Shown here: positions 34,683 through 45,540 of the stretch, piece after piece | How positions within the stretch are numbered: position 1 is the stretch's first letter | Layout: each line of letters opens with the position of its first letter | From: Pollenia angustigena | Lineage: Eukaryota > Arthropoda > Insecta > Diptera > Polleniidae | NCBI GenBank assembly: GCA_930367215.1 | Contig: OV884059.1 | Coordinates: forward strand, 30,371,882 to 30,435,881 | Direction: 5' to 3' | Length of the DNA stretch: 64,000 bases | The notes under the pieces: generated by a model | What the model saw: the letters and a program-made list of their open reading frames with translations, nothing else | Told to the model about the DNA's origin: nothing | The model's database searches: none | Made by a program: the position numbers and the translations under genes

Positions 34683-35338
34683 CCCTGCGGAAAATTTGTA
34701 TCAATTGTTCCAACAGACTGGTCCTGAGATTTGGGAAAATAGAACAAGTACCACAAAAGAAAGAACTCATGGCCAGTGGAAGAAGAACCAGTCATTTAAC
34801 TGGTATATGAAGAACAAAACGGATTACAGCACAGTCTTCACTCGTGGTGTTATACATTTTTTGGGACATTCTTAAATTTAGTTCTAGGACTTGTTTGATC
34901 GAAATAATACTACAATGTAGTAACTGCAAAGAATACTGATGATGAGAATGTGGTTATTCTCGAAACATAAGTCCAACCCGAGTTCGAGCCCCAGCTCAGC
35001 CAATAATAAAAATGATCAATACATTTTTATAAATTTCATGTTGCAAAATTTCATCCTTCAGTAAAAATAATTTAATGAAAATTAAATTTGATGAGCTCAA
35101 GCCTAACTAAATATCAAAATTTCAAATTAAAGATCGACAGTTCAACAAAAAAATCACTATTGTTTTGTAGTTACTTACACTAAACACGTTCATTGCGAAT
35201 AGATGTGTGACTGGTCAAATGGTGTAAATTGACCCCCTCCAATGACAACCCCATCTAAAAGTGTTACGACTAAAACCAGTCTCTTCCACCAAAGACCTAT
35301 CACGGGACTTATTTGGTGTCACTTCGCTTCTCTCTAGG
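34683..35338 (+). repeat. Dispersed repeat family R1, copy 1 (with a ~250-bp insertion)
   Basis: Apart from an internal insertion, this segment is the inverse of 55,741-56,222. Shared landmarks in order are CAACAGACTGGTCCTG, GAACTCATG-like words, CACTAAACACGTTC, TGACTGGTCAAATGGTGT, CCCCCTCCAATGACAACCCC and CAAAGACCTATCAC. It interrupts the LINE between the last two endonuclease motifs. No convincing terminal repeats or duplication were found. Confidence 0.7.
34923..35172 (+). mobile_element. ~250-bp insertion in repeat R1 with retroelement-tail features
   Basis: Compared with the second R1 copy this stretch is extra. It is flanked by GTAGTAACT and GTAGTTACT, a likely 9-bp target duplication with one mismatch. 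Inside, a short hairpin (AGAATGTGGTTATTCT) is followed by CGAAACATAAGTCC and GAGTTCGAGCCCC (B-box-like), and then the ~40-bp repeat also seen at 411. The architecture resembles 15,690-15,830. Confidence 0.5.
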
Positions 35339-36064
35339 ATCTCTATATAGGGTTGCCATACTTACTGTTTTAAGCAGTACATGTACTGATTTTTTGCAAT
35401 TGTACTGTTTTATGCACAACTCCTAAAACAGTACGCAAATGTACTGTTTTTTACACTTTCTACTGTTTTTGTACTGTTTTTTTTTGCTCAGTCTATATTT
35501 AACAGAATTGGCTTACAAAAAATTATGTTGTGTTAAAAAAAAAAGTTCTAAAATAATAAGAGTTTTTACGCTGTGGTCATTGTTTTCTCATAAATACACA
35601 GTAGAAATCTAAATTATAATGGGTGGCTCGTATCAGTGGTATATTTTCGTGTTGTTATGATTTTATGGCTACCTCTTCCAATAGTCTTTCCCTTTCCACA
35701 CCTGAGAAAGACAAAAATAAAATCTAAATTTTTTTAAGTACAAAAAAATACTTATTCCAAAACAGTTATCGTTAATTTTTAGAACTTTTTTTAATTTTCG
35801 GGCATGTTCTGGAAATCGAAATCACGTAAAATTGAAAACAAACAAATTTGGAAAATTATCCGTGTTCAAAATTTATAAAAATACCTAATACCTTTGAAGA
35901 CCACTTTTCTTTTCCTAAACTACTGAAATAAGAAAAAGATAAGTACATTTTTACAAAATTTTTTTTTAAAATATTCATCGTTTTCAATTGCACTTGATTT
36001 TAAATATTTTCAGATTTTGTGAAATAAAAATAAACAAAATTTTTTTTTGGATTTTATAGATTAA

Positions 36065-36170
36065 TGGCCAATTTCACCAAGTTCAGGTTTAATTAACTTT
36101 CATTATAAAAGTCCAAAAACCTATTGTTTTAGTAATAGTTAATTATAGCTGAACTTGGTAAAATTAGCCG
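36065..36170. mobile_element. Harbinger-like MITE (106 bp)
   Basis: Inverted ends GGCCAATTTCACCAAGTTCA and the inverse of GAACTTGGTAAAATTAGCC, flanked by TAA on both sides. The 3-bp TWA duplication is typical of PIF/Harbinger. Confidence 0.65.
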
Positions 36171-36567
36171 TAAATAATTTAAAAATTATTTAAAATTGGA
36201 AAATTAATTTTGGAAACAAACATTTTCTCAAATTCTATATGATTTGTGCAACTATGTGTGTAGTGAAAATTGCTTTAAATACGAATATGTTTAAAGTAAA
36301 TCGTACTTACAAAATCAATGAGTTGATTGTTTTGAGCTAAGTAAGGCTTTTCTCCTTTCTTATATGTCTTACAGCAATGTTATGGTTTTCCTGGCCAAAT
36401 GCTTCGTTTGTGGTGTTTGCTTTTTAAACGCAAATGGAGTAATTTCATATGTATATTTATGAAATGCCATAAACTGGAAATAATTCCTTTGACGTTACAC
36501 ATTTTAAGTGTATTTCTTTCTTTATATAATTGTTGTTGCATATTCAATCAAAAGTTTAAAATATTTA

Positions 36568-36682
36568 CCCCAATTTCACCAAGTTCAGTTAAAACTAACT
36601 ATTACTTTAACTTCCAGCTTACAATATGTTTTGACAGCTTGAACTGATAGTTAATTATAGCTGAACTTGGTGAAATTGGGGG
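36568..36682. mobile_element. Harbinger-like MITE (115 bp), same family as 36065
   Basis: Ends CCCCAATTTCACCAAGTTCA and the inverse GAACTTGGTGAAATTGGGG, flanked by TTA (36,565-36,567 and 36,683-36,685). Confidence 0.7.
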
Positions 36683-36801
36683 TTACTTATTAAAACAAAT
36701 GGTTATGTTGTCGTCAAAAAAATGTACTGTTTTTTTCTTGATTGTACTGTTTTTATGTATTCAATGTACTGTTTTTCCGAATTTAAAATCTGGCTACCCT
36801 A

Positions 36802-37290
36802 TCTCTATAGCTCGTCAATGTTATATCTATAACTGCCTCCCTATCTTTAGTTCTGAACGTTGGCGTATTCCCCCTCTTACAGATATATAGATTGTTGGTA
36901 ATAATAAAATCAAACATAGACTCACCTGTTTTGTTAATGTCGGCACTTCCCTATTCCCTATGGTGTGCATTGGCGTCACAACCTTATACCAACTTGAGTG
37001 CAAAAGGAGCTCGGCTCGCGCTTTTTCACACCAGGTGTATCGGTTGCCCCGTATGGTAAGTATACCGATACTAGTGCCAGAACCGTTTTGCCCCTAGCTT
37101 CACCTGTCACAACCGTGAGGTCTCCATTACTGAGGGAATGAGAAATCCTAAATTTGTGTTCATTTCTTGCCACTATACAAGTTTTTACGTTATAATCTGT
37201 GTGGAGTACGAACAATGTAAACCCGGGAACTTTAATCCAACTACCCGGTTGTTGTTCATCCAGGGCTCTCACGATAAAGGCCGCGTCCAC
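36802..37290 (-). pseudogene. LINE ORF2 endonuclease domain
   Basis: The minus-strand frame from 37,290 to 36,976 includes WIKVPGFTLFVLHTDYNV, KTCIVARNEHKF and ALVSVYLPYGAT, matching the central strands of LINE AP-type endonucleases. Across frameshifts the reading resumes from about 36,927 with GESMFDFIITNNLYICKRG, NTPTF and AVIDITLTS, the conserved downstream part. It stops at the hAT-like insertion. The enzyme would nick target DNA for target-primed reverse transcription; this copy is dead. Confidence 0.75.
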
Positions 37291-37318
37291 TTTGTTGTTG
37301 ATGAGGTGGGCTACTAAT

Positions 37319-37621
37319 TCAGTTGAGGCTGCTTAACAGTGGGTCAAGTTTGTCTGCACCACTTTCAGCCTCAAGCCTAAATCTGATAAATCCCAACCCA
37401 AATACCGTAATCCCTCTCATTGGTTTCAACTTCTCGAGAGTCTTCTGGTCTCCTGCGACCCAGAAGCCTCTCCCGCGGTACTCCTCACAACCCACAGTGA
37501 AGTTATGAGCGAGCTTCCACTGGCTAGAATTGAACCCCCCTTTCTGGCTGGCTTGTACTCCTGGTATGACTTTCACCGGCTTAGGAGGGGGGGGGGGGGG
37601 TATCCATACCATGAGACACAT
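37319..37621 (-). pseudogene. Probable LINE ORF1 C-terminal fragment
   Basis: A 100-residue minus-strand frame directly upstream of the endonuclease reads FWVAGDQKTLEKLKPMRG and FGLGFIRFRLEAESG. That fits the C-terminal part of ORF1 in LOA-like LINEs by position and style. A run of ten Gs (37,588-37,597, read as prolines) is at its 5' end. Beyond it no LINE sequence is recognisable. The assignment is mostly by context. Confidence 0.4.
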
Positions 37622-37886
37622 TTATCAGATAGAGCAAGGCGCATTCATAATTCCAAAATGTAAAGAGTTTTTTCTCCAGCATGAATCAGCCAAAAAAAGC
37701 GTTTAATTTTGACAATTTGGAATTTGCTATAAACACAAACAGTTAAGTGAGCGACGCGATTATCTTATGAATGTGCCTTGCTTACCAGTAATAATTGTTG
37801 AAAATAAGCAATAATTTTCTGTTATTGAACAGACCTGCTGTTATTTAATACTATTTTTATACCCACACCACAATAGTGGAGAGGGT

Positions 37887-38736
37887 CCCAGTGGGAAAAT
37901 CTTACTTCAGGCCTTTTTTAAAGGCCTGCTTAAAAAATTTTTTGATTTAATTACTATTCTTACGTAACTGCTAAAGAATGCCTCATAGAAGGCCTCGGCT
38001 CTTTGGTATGAGAAGCGAAAAAAGAAGGAGTAACATTTTTTGTTTTGTTTTCTTGCACAAGCAAAAGCAAAAGAATTCAGATCCCTTTACAAAAACAAAG
38101 TTACATATGTTGTAAATCATTTTACTTGAAGTGGAAAAGAGAAAGAGTAAAATTTTTTGTTTTGTTTTTTTCGCCAAAGCGAAAGAATTCAGATCCCGTT
38201 ATAAAAACAAAGTAACAAAGTAGGTGCATATGAAAATACAAAATAAAAACAATAATGTAAATCATTTTAGTTGAGTTTTGTCCATTAAGGAAGATAAGTA
38301 CTTGTGCTTAAAAGTTTTATTTTATTATAAACTTTTATTTGCAATCTATTTTACAATATTTAGCAAATTTGATTATTTCAATAAAAAAAATAGGTATCAC
38401 ATGTTTTATTAAACTACAATAACTTTAATAAAATATATAAACATACGTTTGTAAAATAGGTATAGGTACATACATATATAAAAAGTTAAATAACAAGATA
38501 ACCTTTTTGCTAAGGCCTTTTGACAGTCATTCTCTGGAAAGCCTTCTAAGAGCCATTTATTTGAAGGCCTTTAAGAAGCTCTGGGGAAGAAAGGAAAGCG
38601 GAAGGCCTTCTCCGCAATGACAACGCGTGTAAAAAAGATATGAGTATGGAATGGAGCGAGAAGGCCTTGTTTATCCAAAAGAAGGGGTACAGAGGCCTTC
38701 TGGAAGGCCTCCGTACTCCTTCTTTATCCCGCTGGG
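37887..38736. mobile_element. Nested element with CCCAG...CTGGG ends and AAGGCCTT repeats
   Basis: The ends are CCCAGTGGGAAAATC and CCCAGCGGGATAAAG (outward reading), flanked by GT on both sides. The word AAGGCCTT or its variants occurs about ten times, concentrated near both ends. A ~125-bp tandem duplication (about 38,018-38,215) contains AAAGAATTCAGATCCC twice. No transposase is present. Insertion is proven by the uninterrupted relative at 43,465. Confidence 0.75.
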
Positions 38737-38979
38737 GTATTATGCATTTGTGCTGATGTGTATAACGCCTAAAAATATTGGTCCTAGACCGACCTTAAAG
38801 CATACCGATCGTCTTAAAATCATTTTCTGAGTCGAACTAACGATGTCCGTCCGGCTGGCAGGCTGGCTGGCTGGCTGGCTGGCTTGTGCGCAAAGTACAG
38901 GTCGCAATTTTGGAGATAATTTGATGAAATTTGTGTCATAGGTTCTTATTGGCACAAGGACCAAGCCTAAAATGGGCCG

Positions 38980-39350
38980 AATCGTAGGACCACGAGGGAA
39001 GATAGGGGGAAATTTCTTCCTCTCAGAAACTATCAAACCGATTTCAATAAATTCAAAACATAGATAGAACCATATCTATATGGACAGAAAATGTATGCAT
39101 TTTTTAAAAGATAGGACCACGAGGGGATATAGGGGCAATTTCTGCCTCTCAAACCGATTTTAATGAAATTTAAAACATAGATAGATCCATATATTAATGG
39201 ACACATTAGCTTTACAGTTTTTCAAAAATAGGACCACAAGGGGCGGTAGGGGGCAATTTCTGCCTCTCACAAACCTTCAAACCGATTTTCATGAAGTTTA
39301 TAAACATAGATAAATCTATATTTCTATGGACACATAAGCATGATGTGTTT
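38980..39350 (+). repeat. ~100-bp tandem repeats inside the DINE-1-like element
   Basis: AGGACCACGAGGG(G)A and AAACCGATTTNAATGAA recur three times about 100-115 bp apart. Such internal arrays are common in DINE-1 elements. Confidence 0.65.
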
Positions 39351-39417
39351 TTAAATACTGTGGTGTAGGGTATCATATGGTCGGGCTTGACCGACTATAC
39401 TTTCTTACTTGTTTTTT

Positions 39418-40239
39418 ATAAAATTTACTTTTATGGCAATTTGTTAAATGTTTATTATCATTTAATTTCTTTATTAATATTAATTTACTTAAAAAGAGGC
39501 AAAAACCAAAAAATAACGTTGAAACTCCTATTGTGCTTGTTGTTTGGCTGAAGTTTTTACGCATGGACTTGACCACATGCCCGTGTTCATGTTATTGATT
39601 GCTTCGTGGAATTTAAAATTTTTTTTTGTTCTTTCATTGACTACATTTTGCTCACAGTCTTTCGCTCTCGTTGCCGCTCTTAATCTCTGTTCCCATAGCT
39701 TGCATATCAAATGCGTGGTTTTTGAAACAAATTAAGGTCATTTAGCGCTCAATATGCGGTAAAATACCACACACATTCACAGACACAAGAACACACAGTC
39801 AGTATGTTCGGTCAACATTGTTAATTTTTTAGTATTCACAAACATAAGAATAAACAAAACATATAAAATACACAGACATCCTTACACACAAGAACACTTT
39901 AACACATACAACACCGCACCATCAATATTATTAAAAATAAGCATTAAAGATTCGATTCAATTCGATTCAAAACCAATACCAAAACGTATACAAATGAATG
40001 AATGAATGAAGGAACGAATGGGTATAGATGAGTGTGTTTGTGTGTGTGTGTGTAGGGCAATAACTGGCTGTTAACTTCTTTTTTATAAGTTAAAACAAGA
40101 AAAAAACAACAATCGTAAATATGTGTGTAATCCAGTTTGGTTAAAGCAATTTTCCTCTCCCTAATTGTGTAACAAAGAAGTAAGTAAGTGAGCTAAGCTT
40201 TTTTTTTAAACTTTACAAGTATATAAGGTGTGTGTGTTA
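39418..40239. other. Non-coding DNA with microsatellites
   Basis: Contains an AATG-type run (about 39,991-40,010) and a TG run (about 40,037-40,053). No gene signature. Confidence 0.45.
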
Positions 40240-40869
40240 CAGTGTTGCCACTTTATGGGTAATTACACGATGTCATTTTGCTGTCGTGGGTAATTTTTTA
40301 TAGGTTTAGATTGGGTGTAATTTTAAATACATGCTTATTTTTGCTCCCCAGTTTTTTTTTTTGTGTTTTGTTCTTTAACAAACTGTTTCAAATACACGAT
40401 TATGTGCGCTAGAAGAATCGCCTTAAAAATGCGTGAATAGCAGACGGATTTTTAAATTAAATTAACACAATTTTAAAGCGTTTTTATAAAATTAAACAAT
40501 AATTTCAAAATATTTTGTTATTCGTGCTTAATTCCCAGTTTTTATTCTTGATAAAAACACTTGAAATTTATTGTTGATGGGATAAGCTATTCCTATGCAT
40601 TTCACTGGTTGCTTAAGCCGAATAACAAAATCTTTTGAAATTAAAATTTTGTATTCCCAAAAATTTAAATTACTTTTTGATATTAAACAATAATTTTATA
40701 CCATGTGTAATTTTATTTAAAAAGTGTTATTTTTAAGTTTTGCTGCTGGCAACGCTGTTGGGGTATTCCCAAAAATTTAAATTACTTTTTGATATTAAAC
40801 AATAATTTTATACCATGGGTAATTTTATTTAAAAAGTGTTATTTTTAAGTTTTGCTGCTGGCAACGCTG
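40240..40869. mobile_element. Candidate hAT-like element
   Basis: Outward ends CAGTGTTGCCACTT and CAGCGTTGCCAGCAGC resemble hAT termini. The flanking octamers GTGTGTTA and TTGGGGTA agree at only five positions, so a target duplication is doubtful. It contains a fragment of the 470-bp family, and its right end is duplicated in tandem (112-bp period, 40,652-40,875). Confidence 0.45.
40505..40690. repeat. Short foldback fragment of the 470-bp repeat family
   Basis: Bases 40,505-40,617 match the unit in direct orientation (CTTAATTCCCAGTTTTTATT through CACTGGTTGCTTA). Bases 40,622-40,690 match a different part of the unit in inverse orientation (AACAAAATCTTTTGAAATTA). It is a miniature palindromic version of the array in the BEL element. 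Confidence 0.8.
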
Positions 40870-40875
40870 TTGGGG
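40652..40875 (+). repeat. 112-bp tandem duplication
   Basis: TATTCCCAAAAATTTAAATT starts at 40,652 and 40,764, and both copies run to GGCAACGCTGTTGGGG. The copies differ at about one base. Confidence 0.85.
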
Positions 40876-40877
40876 TA

Positions 40878-41213
40878 AAAACATCTTTGTTTTCTCTCCG
40901 TGTATTTGTAAGTCTTTTCAAAGAACTGTATTATTTATAAAAAAATTGTTGTTTATTATATGTTTCTTTCATTGCCTTGTACTTGCAGCATGACCACGTT
41001 AAGTCCTCTTTTGTTTGGCATGTCGTTATGTTCACAACTTTTATAAAACATACTTCAAAAGTATATATAAAAAAAAAATAATATGTTTATGGACTTTAAC
41101 TCTGAGTTATACAATGTGGTGATGTTTTTTGATTTGTTCCTTAAATTTCTCCTATAATTTCTCTCGTTTTTTATTGTTAGTGTTTAATATTGATGATGTA
41201 TTGAATTGATTCA
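40878..41213. other. Non-coding DNA, nothing recognised
   Basis: AT-rich; no signature. Confidence 0.4.
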
Positions 41214-41221
41214 ATATATAC

Positions 41222-42347
41222 CAGGGACCGTAAAAGGTATTCCTTTTTTCCTTACAGATGAAAACAGTTATTTTTTGGTTTTCATTTTTTCGATCAAAAA
41301 ATAAAAAAATAACAGTTAAGTTTAAATTTTTATTTTTTCGAACGATCAAAATTTCGATATCGAAAATCAAAAAAATTTTTTTTTTCAAAACCATAAAAAT
41401 CAAAAAGTTACCCTTATTTTTATCGTAAATATAAAAATCAATGTATTTTATCATAGTTAAGTTCATACGTATCAAGATAATAAACTTGAATCAATTTTTC
41501 GACATTTATTTCTATATGGGTTATTCCAAAGTGTTGAACGTGACAGTCGTACGCATCAAAAATGCAATAACATTTAAAAAAGAAAATATTTTTACGTTCT
41601 CTAAACCCTTAAATTAAAGCACTCAGAAAGCACTGTTATCTGTGTTAAAGTTTATGGAGGGCGCGATTCTAGCTCAAAGATAATGGCAAAAGAAGTAGCG
41701 GTTCGAACGTGAAAAAAACAGAAGTAGTTTTTGTGGCCATGTATAAAAAGGCGTAATTCAGCGAAACCTGGCACAATTTTTTAGTCAAACTACTTTCAGA
41801 ATTTTACGTAGCAATGTAACATTAAAATGTCTTGGTTTGATTCCAAAATCTTTTGTATTTTCTTTTTTTTATGCCAAAATCTGGGTCGATACGTGACATT
41901 TCGAACGTGAAATTTTTTCCGTAATAATTTAACTGAATAATGATTAAAATAAAATGAAAATTTACCGTTAATCCGGATAACATATTTCTCTTTGAACTCT
42001 TCCTTAGATAAGAGACCATGTAAGAAATTTTTTTTGGAATAATTTTTATCAAATATCACCTCTTTTAAGGAAGATAATTTTAAAGAAAACATACAATAAA
42101 ACATTCTCACAAATAAAAAATTACGTTTGCACAAATTTGCAGTCTGATTGTTCATCTAAGTGGACAAATTTATGGGTAAATTTATAAAATTAGTAAAATC
42201 TAAATATTTCTCTATAACAATATCGTAAAATTATCAGCTTTTAAAAACTTTTAAGTTTTCGGCCACGCTGGACCTTTTGACGGAAATGCCCATATGCTTT
42301 TTTTGTTTTAAAATTTCAAAATACATAACTGTTATTTTCGGTCCCTG
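41222..42347. mobile_element. hAT-like non-autonomous transposon
   Basis: Both outward ends begin CAGGGACCG and are flanked by the perfect 8-bp duplication ATATATAC (41,214-41,221 and 42,348-42,355). Just inside, AACAGTTAT appears near both ends in inverse orientation. Minus-strand frames of up to 119 residues show no transposase signature. Confidence 0.82.
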
Positions 42348-42355
42348 ATATATAC

Positions 42356-43058
42356 GAATATAAACACATTCATATACATACAAACATGTGTACAATTTTC
42401 ATACAGTTTTAATGCTATTACAGTTTTATTTCCAACGTTTTGGGCATAAAATACCAACCGACTGGCAATTTTCCGTTCGTTTTTTTTCTTTAAAGGGTCC
42501 TCGTTCGTCCATTTATGTATGTGAGTGAGTGTGTATTTGAAAGCATTGGATTTGTTATCATTATGTTCAATTTGTTGCTATATAGACATTTACTCTCTTC
42601 TACATTCATTCATATACCGAAAAGCCACTCTAACCGAAAGTAAAAAAAAAAAAATTAAATAAAAAAAATAAAAAAAAACGATCGAAATCTAACCAAAACG
42701 TAATGTAGGCAATCAAAACTTAACCAAATTGATATGTGTATGGATAAAAGTACGAAATGAATGAAAGTAATTATCATTTGGGTTTAACCTAAAAGTGAAT
42801 TTCGTTTGAAAAAACCCATTAAATATTAATTTAAATAGAGGCCAGAGATTTATTAACATCAAAGGGTCGTTGTCTAATAGCCGGTTAGAAAAAAGGGTGT
42901 GAATTTTATTTAAAATGGAGTTAAGGTGAAATGGAAATTAAATAAATAAAAAAAAAAAAAGTTTATATATCAAATTAAAAACTCTAGATTAAACAAACAC
43001 TGCGTATGATTATTCATTTATCTTTCATACGCCTTCCTTAGCTCACCACACATATGAT
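42356..43058. other. Non-coding DNA, nothing recognised
   Basis: AT-rich with A runs near 42,643-42,680 and 42,950-42,960. Confidence 0.4.
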
Positions 43059-43060
43059 TA

Positions 43061-44092
43061 CAGGTATCCCTTGATTTACATGGTACTTCATTTACGCGAT
43101 TTAGATATAACACGGATCAACAATAGTAACCTTTTTTTGAATTACGCGCTCAAAAAATTATAATAATCTTTATTTTACTATGATTTAAGAAATTTCATCA
43201 ACTGTGTGCTAAAATAGATCTGCACAAGTGCATACTGACATATTTTACAAAAAATAAAAGATTTTTTTTACAATGTACCTAAAATTTTTTGCATTAAGAA
43301 TTTAAAATTTACTGCTCAATGTAAATTTTTACAGGTTACTGCAATTTTTTTCCGTAACCTGAACATTTTATAAATTTTTTCAGAAACCAGTAAAATTTTA
43401 TTGGGTTTTAGTCAATTCGCCCTGGCTTAGTTTGTTTTTGACTATTTTACAATTGACATAATAATACCCACACCACAATAGTGGAGAGGGTATTATGCAT
43501 TTGTGCTGATGTGTGTAACGCCTTAAAATATTGGTCCTAGACCCACCTTAAAGTATACCGATCGTCTTAGAATCACTTTCTGAGTCGAACTAACGATGTC
43601 CGTCCGGCTGGCTGGCTGTCCATGTAACCTTGTGCGCAAAGTACAGGTCGCAATTTTGGAGATAATTTGATGAAATTTGGGTCATATTGAAATGGGCCGA
43701 ATCGTAGGACCACGAGGGAAGATAGGGGTAAATTTCTTCCCCTCAGAAACTATCAAACCGATTTCAATGAAATTTAAAACATAGATAGAACCAACAAATA
43801 TATGGACACAAAATGTATGCATTTTTTAAAAAATAGGACCACGAGGGGAGATAGGGGCAATTTCTGCCTCTCAAACCGATTTTAATGAAATTTAAAACAT
43901 ATCTATATGGACACATTAATTCTATATGTTTTTGATTAGCGCGGTTTTTGGGCCCAAAAATTAAATTTTGTATGCATTGCATGTCTTGATTTACACGATA
44001 TATTAAATTTCTGGTCCCATAAACGGAATTTGTACCAGTCATGAACCTTGTTTTACACGAATTTGATTTACACGTAAATCGAGGGTTACCTG
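43061..44092. mobile_element. Tigger/pogo-like non-autonomous element
   Basis: Outward ends CAGGTATCCCTTGATTTAC and CAGGTAACCCTCGATTTAC are flanked by TA on both sides (43,059-43,060 and 44,093-44,094). The CAGG...CCTCG/CCTTG-TTTAC style is like Tigger elements. A DINE-1-like fragment (43,465 to about 43,930) is nested inside. No transposase. Confidence 0.78.
43465..43930 (+). mobile_element. DINE-1-like fragment nested in the Tigger-like element
   Basis: Its ATACCCACACCACAATAGTG start and internal AGGACCACGAGGG repeats match the element at 37,858. It lacks the 3' hairpin, so it is 3'-truncated. It preserves the uninterrupted sequence at the site where the other copy carries an 850-bp insertion. 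Confidence 0.75.
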
Positions 44093-44142
44093 TATTATGT
44101 AATTAGACCTTTTTCAAACAAAAACAAAATATCTCTCACACG

Positions 44143-44195
44143 TCTTTAAGCGTCTTTAAGCGCTAAAGCGTCTTTAAGCGCTAAAGCGTCCTTGT
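44143..44195 (+). repeat. Short tandem repeat of GCGTCTTTAA / GCGCTAAA
   Basis: CGTCTTTAAGCG occurs three times, alternating with CTAAAGCG. Confidence 0.8.
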
Positions 44196-44472
44196 CTGAA
44201 AATTGTTGCAAAACCCATAAAAATTCAAAAGCATTTTTTTTACACAAAATAATGTATCTTATAAAGTATTAGCTACCTGAAAAGTGTGGGAGCGGTGAAT
44301 ATTTGAGTTCGCATTTGAATGCGTGAACTATTGGTTTATTTTTGCTATTTGCATTCACGTTCCAACCAACGTTTTTATACAAAGTTGGTAATGGCGGCAC
44401 AAATCATTTTTCTGATTAACTTAACCTAGTTTAACTGAGATCTCAAAAACCCAGCCTAAGTTATACAATGGT

Positions 44473-45450
44473 TATACCCTTCACCACAGGTGGTGAAAAG
44501 GGTATATATAAGTTTGTCATTCCATTTGTAATTTCTATAATATTGATGTTAGACCCTATAAAGTATATATATTCTGGGTCCTTATGAGGAGCGAAGTTGA
44601 TTGAACGATGTCAATCTGTCCGTCTGTCCGTTGAAATGGACCCCATATATGATGGGGGCCAGGTTGTTATACATTTATGTCACATGTGGTCCGGAATTGT
44701 TTCCTATTGGAATTCAGCAAGATCGGTCCACAATTGGCTGAGATATGAGTAAAAAACCACGACTGCCACAAATTTTTACCTTTTAAGGTCCAATTAGACG
44801 TGACATTACCATACCAACACTGTATTTCCAAAACGACATAAACATACCATACAAACCAATTCAATTCTGGTCATACAGTGCCTATGGTAATACAGTGTTG
44901 GTAATGTGGTTTTTTGTTGTTTTTTTTTATATCCTTCACTACAAGTGGTGGATTTTATTTGTAATGTGTTTAATTTTACGCACACACATACACATTAATG
45001 CATGTATATGATATGCCGCTCAAATAAAGAAACAAACTCATAGACTCAATATATTTTAATTTAACGCTTCTTCATCAAAAACATTCGTGGCCGAGTTGTT
45101 AAGTTCTCTCCTGAGACTGATGATATTGCCAGTTTGAATCCCAAAAAGAATTTTTTCTTTTTTTTTTATTTAATTTTTTCATGTTCTAAAAAACGATTTT
45201 AAGATTATAAAACGAATTTCAAACATCAACTTTGGCAAAAGAGGAAACGGGCTTAGGTACATATATAAATTTTTTGTTTTTTATATTCTTCGGCATGACG
45301 AAATGAAAAGTTGGTTGGCGTGGCTCAATTAATATTTATTTATATCTATCTAAAGAACGTTATTTATGTATATAACTTTTTGTTCTTATATCATCATGGT
45401 GAAGGGTATATAAGATTCGGCATAGCCGAATAAAGCACTCTTACTTGTTT
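44473..45450 (+). mobile_element. DINE-1-like (Helentron) element, complete-looking
   Basis: It starts TATACCCTTCACCACAGG with a small hairpin. It has the ACCCTATAAAGTATATATAT and GTCCGTCTGTCC blocks seen in Drosophila INE-1. It ends with ATTCGGCATAGCCGAAT and CTTACTTGTTTT. A tRNA-like sequence lies inside. No coding region. Confidence 0.8.
45084..45152 (+). other. tRNA-like (Ser/Leu-type) pseudosequence
   Basis: GTGGCCGAGTTGTTAAG resembles an A-box region of serine or leucine tRNAs, and CCAGTTTGAATCCC resembles a B box about 40 bases later. The acceptor stem is poor, so this is probably a non-functional tRNA-derived segment within the DINE-1-like element. Confidence 0.45.
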
Positions 45451-45540
45451 TTTTTTTTGTTTTAAATATGTCCAAACCAACAAATCTATAAATCAGTTAA
45501 CATATAAAACATCTTTAAACGCATAAAATTAGGCGTTTAA

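Larger units (their letters stand above)
35348..36801. mobile_element. hAT-like non-autonomous transposon
   Basis: The ends read TAGGGTTGCCATACTT and TAGGGTAGCCAGATTT (outward), flanked by the 8-bp duplication TCTCTATA (35,340-35,347 and 36,802-36,809). The word TGTACTGTTTT is reiterated near both ends (about 35,383-35,480 and 36,722-36,775). The LINE endonuclease reads on the far side of the insertion. No transposase is present. Two short MITEs are nested within. Confidence 0.85.
33960..37621 (-). mobile_element. LOA/Jockey-type LINE remnant, interrupted by two insertions
   Basis: Three minus-strand pieces read in the right order: ORF1 end and endonuclease (37,621-36,802), then after a hAT-like element and a second repeat, the endonuclease end and start of the RT region (34,682 to about 34,000). 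Many frameshifts and stops are present. The boundaries at both ends are uncertain. The clade is judged only from motif style. Confidence 0.65.
37858..39417 (+). mobile_element. DINE-1-like (Helentron) element with nested insertion
   Basis: It starts TATACCCACACCACAATAGT and ends with a GGTCGGGCTTGACCGAC hairpin followed by CTTACTTGTTTTT, typical DINE-1-like ends. Comparison with the shorter copy at 43,465, which reads GAGAGGGTATTATGC without interruption, shows that 37,887-38,736 is an insertion. Tandem ~100-bp repeats containing AGGACCACGAGGGGA fill 38,980-39,350. Confidence 0.75.

Noticed and set aside
34475..34810. 111-residue plus-strand frame as a gene
   Set aside because: It runs antisense to a recognisable LINE reading (NDWRV...FSDH) and extends into repeat R1.
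41796..42155. 119-residue minus-strand frame as hAT transposase
   Set aside because: No zinc-finger, catalytic or RW-type motif could be seen; lysine- and phenylalanine-rich as expected from AT-rich DNA.
45084..45152. Functional tRNA gene
   Set aside because: A and B boxes are present but stems do not pair well, and it lies inside a DINE-1-like element.
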